Of a stretch of DNA of 14,915 nucleotides, positions 1 through 5,200 are shown piece after piece. The notes beneath the pieces were generated by a model, which was not told the origin of the DNA, did no database searches, and was given only the letters and a program-made list of their open reading frames with translations. The translations under genes and the position numbers were made by a program. Each line of letters opens with the position of its first letter. Position 1 is the stretch's first letter. Source of the DNA: Candidatus Adiutrix sp. (lineage in GTDB: Bacteria; Desulfobacterota; Desulfarculia; Adiutricales; Adiutricaceae); NCBI GenBank assembly GCA_031286085.1, contig JAITUX010000011.1, forward strand, positions 1 through 14,915, read 5' to 3'.

Positions 1-230
1 ATGCTGACGCTGTTGCCGGCGCTGCCGTAGGTGGAGTAGCCGCCTGTGACTGAGGTCACCGTGCCGCCGCTGATGTTGACGCTGTTGCCCTCGGCCGTGT
101 AGCCGTATCCTCCATAGACGGGCTTCACCGTGCCGCCGCTGATGCTGACGCTGTTGCCCGTGGCCGACGTGGATGCGTAGGCGCCGTAGACGCCGCCGGA
201 CACGGTGCTGTCGCTGATGAACACAGAGTT
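1..230 (-). repeat. In-frame tandem repeats of about 69-72 bases in the surface-protein gene
   Basis: On the plus strand the string ATGYTGACGCTGTTGCC occurs at 1-17, 73-89 and 142-158, each of the last two preceded by GTGCCGCCGCTG. Spacing is 72 and 69 bases, multiples of three, so unit changes keep the frame. A weaker unit follows near 200-230. Degenerate units continue in the protein toward its N-terminus. These encode the NSVxISGGTV beta-helix-like repeat. Near-identical units make copy-number change by slippage or recombination plausible. Confidence 0.8.
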
Positions 231-686
231 ATCCGCGGCCACGCTGGAGGTGCTGCCGTAGCTCTCTCCGCCCCAGACAGTATAAGCGGAGCTATTATTG
301 CTGATGGTCACGCGGTTGCCTGTGACCGTGGCGTTGCCGCGGATGTGTTCGGCTTGCCCGCCGTAGACGTAAGTTGCCTGGCCGCCGTTGATGGTCACGC
401 TGTTGTTGGCGGCCGACGAATCTTTAGTTTGTGAAAGTGCGCCTAAAACACCGCCGCCCACACCGGGGCCGTTGATGATGACCGTGTTGCCGTTGGTATC
501 TCCGTCACAGGGGCTGGCCCCGTTGGGCCCGGCGCCGTTGCCGCAAACACTGCCAGGGGTGCCCGCATCAATGGTGATGGTCTGCCCGGCCAGGGCCGTG
601 GCGGCCGCGAGCGCGGAACTGAGCGGCAGCCAGAGCAGAAGAGCGAATCCCAGGCGGGGCAAACTCGAATTAAAATGTCTTTTCAT
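1..686 (-). CDS. Secreted tandem-repeat surface protein, N-terminal 228 residues (autotransporter-like), partial
   Basis: An uninterrupted reading frame on the minus strand starts at ATG 686-684 and is still open at the left edge; the stop is outside the window. A GAGGG ribosome site lies about 9 bases before the ATG. Residues 1 to about 33 form a classical signal peptide: basic start (MKRHF), a Leu/Ala-rich core and an ALA cleavage-like end. The rest is Gly/Ser/Thr/Asn/Val-rich and made of units of about 23-24 residues with the pattern GNSVxISGGTVxxVxGGY, typical of right-handed beta-helix passengers of autotransporters and related adhesins. Two Cys occur just after the signal peptide. No C-terminal beta-barrel can be seen, so the autotransporter label is inference; a large secreted or lipid-free repeat adhesin is the alternative. 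The exact function is unknown. The gene sits alone, divergent from mobA, after a long leader region. Confidence 0.8.
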   Translation of the reverse strand, partial: MKRHFNSSLPRLGFALLLWLPLSSALAAATALAGQTITIDAGTPGSVCGNGAGPNGASPCDGDTNGNTVIINGPGVGGGVLGALSQTKDSSAANNSVTINGGQATYVYGGQAEHIRGNATVTGNRVTISNNSSAYTVWGGESYGSTSSVAADNSVFISDSTVSGGVYGAYASTSATGNSVSISGGTVKPVYGGYGYTAEGNSVNISGGTVTSVTGGYSTYGSAGNSVS

Positions 687-760
687 AACCAGCCCTCGGT
701 ATGTCAATGACGTATGGGGGGAGCGTCGGCGGAGCCGGGCTTGAGCCTGGCGGGCGAAAC

Positions 761-806
761 GCCGAAACGGCCCCGCCTCCGCTTGGAGAGAGGGGGCCGT
801 TTCGGC
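761..806. promoter_or_regulatory. Large perfect hairpin in the leader of the surface-protein gene
   Basis: A perfect 14-base inverted repeat, GCCGAAACGGCCCC at 761-774 and its complement at 793-806, encloses an 18-base loop that can itself pair (CTCC 777-780 with GGAG 785-788). It lies 75 bases before the minus-strand ATG at 686, thus probably in its 5' leader. No T-run follows on either strand, so it does not look like a simple terminator; a leader regulatory structure or protein-binding palindrome is more likely. Confidence 0.5.
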
Positions 807-1141
807 CGCCGGCGCTTCCCTGATGTTGATTTCGTTGTTTTGCGGGCCAAACCGGAGAGAGCGTTTGTTCTTGAAGCGGAAGGCTGTAGTTACGGCAAAA
901 GAAATACCGACAATGAAATGCCGGTATTTGAATATGGCTGGCACCGAGCACCTTCCAGCGATTAGCTGAATGGCCTCTTAATATTAAAGAGGCCGGGCGC
1001 TAGAAACAGCTTCATGAACTGCGGACTTATTCCTCAGAAAGTATTTTATTCAGTCCACACCCGGCCAGGCCGCCAGTTGCAAGAAAAAAAAAGACACGGC
1101 TGACCGGGCGTGTGACCGCATGAAGGTATTTCTAGTACCTG

Positions 1142-1346
1142 CTGAAATTTAAGCATAGGGCAAGCTAAAAGTCAAGCACTATGATTTCAGATTGTTACTG
1201 GCAAATGGATTTTCCGTTTGCTCTGGCCCCGGGCAATTCATTTGTTAAGTGACACGGGGCGAAAGCCCGGTTGCTTTTCATTCCCGGCCTGGCTTACAAT
1301 CTTGCAACCGGCTTTTTCTTGGCCGGCCGGGCGCTTTTTTTATTTT
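1142..1346 (+). promoter_or_regulatory. Candidate structured RNA or attenuator leader ending in a T-run upstream of mobA
   Basis: Consecutive pairings are visible: CTGAAAT 1142-1148 with ATTTCAG 1184-1190, nested CATAG 1154-1158 with CTATG 1179-1183; GCAAATGG 1201-1208 with CCGTTTGC 1214-1221; GGGC-GAAA-GCCC at 1257-1268; CCGGTTGC 1267-1274 with GCAACCGG 1304-1311; and CCCGGCC 1283-1289 with GGCCGGG 1325-1331, followed after three bases by seven T (1335-1341). The last two stems interleave, so they would be mutually exclusive or form a pseudoknot, as in an antiterminator/terminator switch. The T-run ends about 40 bases before the mobA start. No match to a named riboswitch was recognised; a small non-coding RNA with its own terminator is an equal alternative. 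Confidence 0.4.
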
Positions 1347-1382
1347 AACATGGCCGCTGTCCGCAACAAAAAGGGTGAGGCT

Positions 1383-2015
1383 ATGGCCGACGATTTCAAA
1401 GACTGCGGCGCGGCTGTTTTGTGCGGCGGCCGCAGCCGGCGCATGGGCGCGGATAAGGCCCTTTATCTGGCGGACGGGGAAGGGCGGGCCCTTTTGCCGG
1501 CCCTGGCCGGCGGGCTGGCCGAACGCTTCGGCGAGGTTGTCCTGGTGACCGACGACCGCCGTAAATTCGCCGCCGCCCCCGACCTTGAGCCTTTCGCCCA
1601 AGTGGATGACCTGCGGCCCGGGTCCGGCCCGGTGGGCGCCATCCTGACCGCCCTGACCCGGTTGCCGGAGCGGCCGGTCTTTGTCCTGGCCTGCGATATG
1701 CCGGTCATTGACTGGCCTATCATAGGGCGGCTGAAAGAGCTTATGTCCGCCGCCGGGGCCGCGGCGGCCCTGCCGCGCCACGGCGGCCGCCTGGAGCCGC
1801 TCCACGCCTTTTACGGCCCCGCCGCCGCCCCGGTCCTGGCCCGGGGCCTCGACGAGGGCCGCTCGGCCGTGCGGGAAAACCTGGCCCTAATGAATACCGT
1901 TTATCTGGATTGCCCCGGCCCGGGCGAGGCCGGGGCGGTCCCCGGCCTTTTCGCCAATCTCAACACCCCGGAAGAGGCGCGTAAAGCCGGTTACAGCCTT
2001 TGCCTGGGGCCGTAG
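1383..2015 (+). CDS. mobA: Molybdenum cofactor guanylyltransferase MobA
   Basis: The 210-residue product is a nucleotidyltransferase of the MobA family, which joins GMP from GTP to molybdopterin to make the guanine dinucleotide form of the cofactor in the cytoplasm. The N-terminal GTP-binding loop reads LCGGRSRRMGADKAL (residues 13-27; the family usually has LAGG). GPVGAILTAL (82-91), the acidic metal-binding ACDMP (103-107) and the terminal NLNTPEE (193-199) follow in family order. Length is normal. ATG 1383 is chosen because GGTGAGG stands just before it and the family motif begins at residue 11; an in-frame frame back to 1218 would add non-homologous residues and cross the hairpin/T-run leader. 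It appears to be a single-gene unit, with a hairpin over its stop codon. Its presence implies that the organism makes bis-MGD-type molybdo- or tungsto-enzymes, none of which is in the window. Confidence 0.9.
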   Translation: MADDFKDCGAAVLCGGRSRRMGADKALYLADGEGRALLPALAGGLAERFGEVVLVTDDRRKFAAAPDLEPFAQVDDLRPGSGPVGAILTALTRLPERPVFVLACDMPVIDWPIIGRLKELMSAAGAAAALPRHGGRLEPLHAFYGPAAAPVLARGLDEGRSAVRENLALMNTVYLDCPGPGEAGAVPGLFANLNTPEEARKAGYSLCLGP

Positions 2016-2040
2016 GCCCCAGGCGCCTGAGGCGCCTCAA
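2002..2040 (+). terminator. Overlapping hairpins at the mobA stop, probable terminator
   Basis: GCCTGGGGCC (2002-2011) pairs perfectly with GGCCCCAGGC (2015-2024) across a three-base loop that holds the start of the mobA stop codon TAG. A second stem, AGGCGCC (2021-2027) with GGCGCCT (2031-2037), overlaps the first arm by four bases, so only one can form at a time. The sequence then reads CAAATTTTC, a weak T-tract. A similar GCGCC/GGCGC hairpin with T-tract ends the TPR lipoprotein gene, supporting a terminator role. Confidence 0.5.
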
Positions 2041-2130
2041 ATTTTCACCGACCTTCCGGTCCCGGCTATTGGTCTCCGCGTTGACCAGGCTGCCCGTCGG
2101 CTATGGGGTCCAGGGGCCGCCGGCCCCTGG
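2021..2130 (+). repeat. Dispersed intergenic repeat, copy 1
   Basis: After the GC hairpin comes a module with GACCTTCCGGTCCCGGC (about 2049-2065), CGCGTTG, GCCCGTCGGC and GGGGTC, ending in a perfect 9-base hairpin CCAGGGGCC (2110-2118) with GGCCCCTGG (2122-2130). By eye it aligns with 11284-11385 at roughly two-thirds to 70 percent identity with only two single-base gaps, and more partially with 3172-3230. It is non-coding and lies in the 219-base gap between mobA and panE. Confidence 0.6.
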
Positions 2131-2234
2131 CATTACTCAGTGGTTTTATTGTATAAATGCGCTATGGTCAGTAACGCTCAAAAGGCCTTTGGTTTGAGGC
2201 CCTGGAGCGGGGGAGGGTTCCGGGAGGTCGCCGT

Positions 2235-3161
2235 ATGAAAATAGCCGTGCTGGGCGCCGGGGCCATGGGCTCCCTCTTGGGCGGCCTCTTGGCCGAGGGC
2301 GGCCACGAGGTCACCCTCATCAGCACCCGGGCCGAACACGTCGAACTGATAAACCGGGAAGGCCTGTTCCTGGAGGACCCGGGCGGCGGCCGCCGCGTCG
2401 GACTAAAGGCCTGCCTGGCGGCCGCGGAAGCCGGGCCGGCCGAACTGGTCATCGTCGCCGTCAAGGCCCCCCAGACCCGCGAGGCCATGGCCGGGGCCCT
2501 GAGCCTGGTCAGCCAGGACACCCTGGTCCTGACCCTCCAGAACGGGCTGGGCAACGTGGAAAACCTGGTCGAGGCGGTCGGCCCGGGGCCGGTGGTCGCC
2601 GGCACCTCCAACTGCGGAGCCCACCTCAAGGGCCCCGGACGGGTCCGCCACGCCGGCGGCCGCGGCGTGGCCCTGGGGGAATTGTCGGGCCTTATAACCG
2701 GCCGGCTCCTGGGCCTGGGCCGGGTTTTCGAAGAGTCCGGCTTCGCCCCGGTGAGCCTGTCCGACAATGTCCTGAGCCTGCTCTGGGGCAAGCTTCTCAT
2801 AAACGTCGCCATCAACGCCGTAACCGCCCTGGCCCGCATCCGCAACGGCCAGATTCTCGATTTTCCGGAAACCGCGGAAATATCCCGCCTGGCCGTGCTG
2901 GAGGCCGTGGAGGTGGCCAGGCGCAAGGGCATAGCTTTACCCGGCGACCCAGTCGGGAACGCCTTCGAGGTGGCCCGGGAGACCGGGGCCAATTTTTCGT
3001 CCATGCTCCAGGACGTCGCCCGCCAGCGGCCCACCGAAATCGACTTCATCAACGGGGCCGTGGTGCGGGAGGGCGAGGCCCTGGGCGTTCCGACGCCGGT
3101 CAACAAGGTGCTGGCCGGCCTGGTTTCGGTTTACCAGCGGACCTGCCCCAAGGAGATATGA
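2235..3161 (+). CDS. panE: 2-dehydropantoate 2-reductase (ketopantoate reductase, ApbA/PanE family)
   Basis: The 308-residue protein has the ApbA/PanE two-domain layout. An N-terminal Rossmann fold begins MKIAVLGAGAMG (GxGxxG at 7-12), with VAVKAPQT at 75-81 and the TLQNGLGN loop at 100-107. The C-terminal helical domain carries LWGKLLINVAINAVTAL (183-199), with the catalytic-type Lys186 and Asn190/Asn194, and RPTEIDFINGAVVREG (265-280) with Glu268. In this family it reduces 2-dehydropantoate to pantoate with NADPH, a step of pantothenate/CoA synthesis. The family includes look-alike reductases of other 2-oxo acids, and no panB, panC or panD is next to it, so the substrate is inferred. Start at ATG 2235 is supported by GGAGG seven bases upstream and by the Rossmann motif at the N-terminus. 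Probably transcribed alone from the gap after mobA; no clear promoter was identified. Confidence 0.85.
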   Translation: MKIAVLGAGAMGSLLGGLLAEGGHEVTLISTRAEHVELINREGLFLEDPGGGRRVGLKACLAAAEAGPAELVIVAVKAPQTREAMAGALSLVSQDTLVLTLQNGLGNVENLVEAVGPGPVVAGTSNCGAHLKGPGRVRHAGGRGVALGELSGLITGRLLGLGRVFEESGFAPVSLSDNVLSLLWGKLLINVAINAVTALARIRNGQILDFPETAEISRLAVLEAVEVARRKGIALPGDPVGNAFEVARETGANFSSMLQDVARQRPTEIDFINGAVVREGEALGVPTPVNKVLAGLVSVYQRTCPKEI

Positions 3162-3171
3162 TAAGGCTGGG

Positions 3172-3230
3172 GCGGTTGGGCGCCGCTTTTTAATTCCAGC
3201 GGCCTTCCGGCCGGGAATTAATAATGGCCC
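3172..3230 (+). repeat. Dispersed intergenic repeat, partial copy 2, with stable hairpin
   Basis: The stretch GGGCGC...CTTTTTAATTCCAG, then GGCCTTCCGGCCGGG, resembles 11292-11325 closely and the copy after mobA more loosely. Here the module is folded differently: TTAATTCC (3190-3197) pairs with GGAATTAA (3214-3221), and inside it CGGCC (3200-3204) pairs with GGCCG (3209-3213) across a TTCC loop. It follows panE and ends with GGCCCCTGG, as in copy 1. It probably acts as the panE terminator, although no long T-run follows on the plus strand. Confidence 0.45.
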
Positions 3231-3247
3231 CTGGTCGATAATAGCGT

Positions 3248-3276
3248 TTGACTTTTGTCCGGCCAGATGCTAAATT
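3248..3276 (+). promoter_or_regulatory. Sigma-70-type promoter for the hydrogenase operon
   Basis: TTGACT (3248-3253) and TAAATT (3271-3276) are separated by exactly 17 bases, close to the consensus TTGACA/TATAAT. This puts a start site near 3283 and leaves a leader of about 120 bases before the first hydrogenase gene at 3404. No operator palindrome is obvious around it. Confidence 0.65.
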
Positions 3277-3403
3277 GAGGATAAAGCGTTATATTTAGCC
3301 AAAGTCGAGGTTGTGGGGGTTCGCCTTAGTTTCGACCGGCTCTGGCGGCGGCTTCCGTGTCCGCCGGCCCGGCCGGCCTTTACGCCATATGAGGGGGGAA
3401 AGC

Positions 3404-3913
3404 ATGACCGAACTGAGTGAAAACCAGGTTATGGAGATCATGAAAGGCTACGGCAACGACGCCCAGCAGCTCATTGCCGTGCTCCTTGATATCCAGGCCG
3501 CATCCGGCCGTAACTGCGTGGAACAGAAATGGGCGGCCCTGACGGCGCGGGTTCTGGATGTGCCGCTGTCCAAAGTTTACGATATCCTGACTTTTTATGC
3601 CATGTTCAGCACCGAGCCCCGCGGCGAGAATGTCGTGGAAATCTGCCAGAGCGCGCCCTGCCACTTCACTAAGGCCGAAGACGTGGTGGGCTGGTTTGAG
3701 GCGGCCGCGGGGGTCAAGGTCGACCAGACCACGGCCGACGGCAAGATAACCCTGTTCCGCACCAGCTGCGTGGGCGCCTGCGACATCGGCCCGGTGGCCA
3801 AGATCGGCGACGACGTCTTCGGCAGCCTGACGGAGGATAAAGTCAAAACCCTGGTCAAAAGCTGCCGGGAAAGCCAGCCGGCCCTGCGGGAGGCCCTGAT
3901 ATGTCAAAACTGA
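3404..3913 (+). CDS. hydC: NuoE-like [2Fe-2S] subunit of NAD(P)-linked [FeFe] hydrogenase (HydC/HndA type)
   Basis: The 169-residue protein is a thioredoxin-fold [2Fe-2S] protein of the NuoE/HndA family. The four ligands are present in family order and spacing: Cys81-x4-Cys86 (CQSAPC) and Cys122-x3-Cys126 (CVGAC). An N-terminal helical domain precedes them (residues 1-70), with the FYAMF segment typical of NuoE. It passes electrons between the flavin subunit and the rest of the complex. Length matches HndA/HydC proteins (about 160-170). ATG 3404 is preferred over in-frame starts back to 3311 because GAGGGGGGAAAG precedes it and family similarity begins there. It is the first gene of the operon, and its 3' end overlaps the NuoF-like gene by 13 bases, suggesting translational coupling. 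A complex I or formate dehydrogenase subunit is excluded as first choice because the [FeFe] catalytic subunit lies two genes downstream. Confidence 0.88.
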   Translation: MTELSENQVMEIMKGYGNDAQQLIAVLLDIQAASGRNCVEQKWAALTARVLDVPLSKVYDILTFYAMFSTEPRGENVVEICQSAPCHFTKAEDVVGWFEAAAGVKVDQTTADGKITLFRTSCVGACDIGPVAKIGDDVFGSLTEDKVKTLVKSCRESQPALREALICQN

Positions 3914-5184
3914 ACAACCTGATCTCGGAAGGCGCCGGCAAGATCAACCCCGTTTCCGTGGAGGAGTATGTCGGCCTGGGCGGCTACACCGCCCTGAAAA
4001 AGGCCGTCGGCATGACCCCGGAGGCGGTCATAGAGGAAGTCAAGAAGGCCAAGCTTCGGGGCCGGGGCGGGGCCGCCTTCCCGGCCGGCGAAAAGTGGGC
4101 GCACCTTCTGCGCTCCCCCGGAACCCCCAACAAGTACATAGTCTGCAACGCCGACGAAGGCGAACCGGGCACCTTCAAGGACAAGCTCATCCTGGGCCAG
4201 CTGCCCCATAAGCTCCTGGAGGGCATCACCATAGCCGGCTTCGTCTTCAAGGCCAAGGCCGGTTACATTTACGTGCGCGGGGAATACCGCAAAATCCAGA
4301 AGCTCATCCTGAAGGCCATCGAGAACGCCAAGGCCGCGGGCTACCTGGGCTCGAACATTCTCAAGACGGGCTTTGATTTCGACATTCACGTCATCTCCGG
4401 CGCCGGGGCCTATGTCTGCGGCGAGAACTCGGCCCTCCTGAACTCCACCGAGGGCAAGGTCGGCCGGCCCCGCATCAAGCCCCCCCGCCTGGCCGACGTG
4501 GGCCTCTTTCTCCAGCCCACCCTGGTCAACAACGTCGAGTCCCTGGCCAGCATTCCGGCCATAGTCAACAAGGGCGGCGATGAATTCCTGAAGATCGGCC
4601 ACCCCGACGGCGGCGGCACCAAGCTCATCTGCCTGTCCGGCCACGCCGCGAAAAAGGGCGTGTTTGAAATCCCCCTGGGCAAGGTCACCCTGAAGGACGC
4701 CATCTACGACCCGGAAATGGGCGGCGGCATTGCCGGGGGCCGGAAACTCAAGTTCTTCCACCTGGGCGGACAGAGCGGCCCCATTGGCGGCCCGGCCCAA
4801 CTGGATACGGTTTACAGCTATGACGACCTCAAGAAGGCCGGCTTGGCCGTGGGTTCCGGGGCCATCGTGGTCATGGACGAAACCGTCTCCATCCTGGATT
4901 ACCTGAAGAGCATCACCGAGTTCTTCATCCATGAGTCCTGCGGCAAATGCATTCCCTGCCGGGAGGGCAACAAGCAGCTCTACAAGCTTTTGCAGAAACT
5001 CTCCGCGCCGGGCGGGGCCGACGCCGAAGATCTGAACACCCTGCGCCGCCTGATCCGCACCATGACCGACGCCTCCTTCTGCGGCCTAGGCCAGAGCGCC
5101 GCCGTGGCCCTGAACACCGCCTGGAAGCATTTCAAGGCGGAATTCGAAGCCAACGTCAAACCCAGCGCCGCCCGGGCGGCCTGA
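3901..5184 (+). CDS. hydB: NuoF-like FMN/NAD(P)H subunit of [FeFe] hydrogenase (HydB/HndC type), short form
   Basis: The 427-residue protein has the NuoF core in order: FMN/NAD site LRGRGGAAFPAG (52-63), NADEGEPGTFKDK (83-95), the glycine-rich GAGAYVCGENSALL (167-180), an SLBB-like middle domain, and the [4Fe-4S] site SCGKCIPC (346-353) plus Cys394. It should exchange hydride with NAD(P)H on FMN and pass single electrons on. Unlike Thermotoga HydB or Desulfovibrio HndC it lacks both the N-terminal thioredoxin-like [2Fe-2S] domain and the C-terminal two-cluster ferredoxin domain. The usual GEETA motif reads GENSA (Asn176, Ser177). ATG 3901 lies within the end of the upstream gene, with GGGAGG just before it. 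The gap to the catalytic subunit gene is 16 bases. The membership in a hydrogenase complex rests on operon context. Confidence 0.88.
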   Translation: MSKLNNLISEGAGKINPVSVEEYVGLGGYTALKKAVGMTPEAVIEEVKKAKLRGRGGAAFPAGEKWAHLLRSPGTPNKYIVCNADEGEPGTFKDKLILGQLPHKLLEGITIAGFVFKAKAGYIYVRGEYRKIQKLILKAIENAKAAGYLGSNILKTGFDFDIHVISGAGAYVCGENSALLNSTEGKVGRPRIKPPRLADVGLFLQPTLVNNVESLASIPAIVNKGGDEFLKIGHPDGGGTKLICLSGHAAKKGVFEIPLGKVTLKDAIYDPEMGGGIAGGRKLKFFHLGGQSGPIGGPAQLDTVYSYDDLKKAGLAVGSGAIVVMDETVSILDYLKSITEFFIHESCGKCIPCREGNKQLYKLLQKLSAPGGADAEDLNTLRRLIRTMTDASFCGLGQSAAVALNTAWKHFKAEFEANVKPSAARAA

Positions 5185-5200
5185 TGCGAGGTGACCTAAA

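Larger units (their letters stand above)
687..1382. other. Long non-coding region between the surface-protein gene and mobA
   Basis: No convincing gene is seen; the short frames at 714-965 (plus) and 670-951 (minus) have neither good ribosome sites nor protein-like composition. The stretch is visibly less GC-rich than its surroundings and is unusually rich in inverted repeats: 761-806, 902-909 with 922-929 (AAATACCG), 972-979 with 987-994 (GGCCTCTT), 1056-1068 with 1100-1114 around a nine-A tract, 1142-1190, 1201-1221 and the mobA-proximal group described separately. It must contain the divergent promoters of both neighbours, but no clear -35/-10 pair could be assigned. Confidence 0.6.

Noticed and set aside
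1..230. CRISPR array
   Set aside because: Repeats are in-frame protein-coding units with degenerate, related spacers, not identical repeats with unique spacers.
714..965. Short plus-strand frame in the gap before mobA
   Set aside because: Spans the 761-806 hairpin, has no ribosome site and an arginine-rich, non-protein-like composition.
1250..1346. Known Moco or c-di-GMP riboswitch
   Set aside because: The conserved bases of these classes could not be matched; only general stem structure is supported.
1218..1382. In-frame upstream extension of mobA
   Set aside because: The start at 1218 has no ribosome site, would cross the hairpin/T-run region, and the added residues do not belong to MobA.
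2000..2197. Short plus-strand frame after mobA
   Set aside because: Lies over the hairpins and the dispersed repeat and lacks a ribosome site and a family match.
2168..3106. Minus-strand open frame of 312 codons inside panE
   Set aside because: Arg/Pro/Ser-rich antisense translation without any motif; panE is complete on the other strand.
3311..3403. In-frame upstream extension of the NuoE-like gene
   Set aside because: Added residues are Gly/Arg-rich and unrelated to NuoE; ATG 3404 has a much better ribosome site.
3904..4932. Minus-strand open frame of 342 codons inside the NuoF-like gene
   Set aside because: It is an antisense shadow of GC-rich codons; the plus-strand frame matches NuoF from end to end and the minus translation has no recognisable domain or ribosome site.
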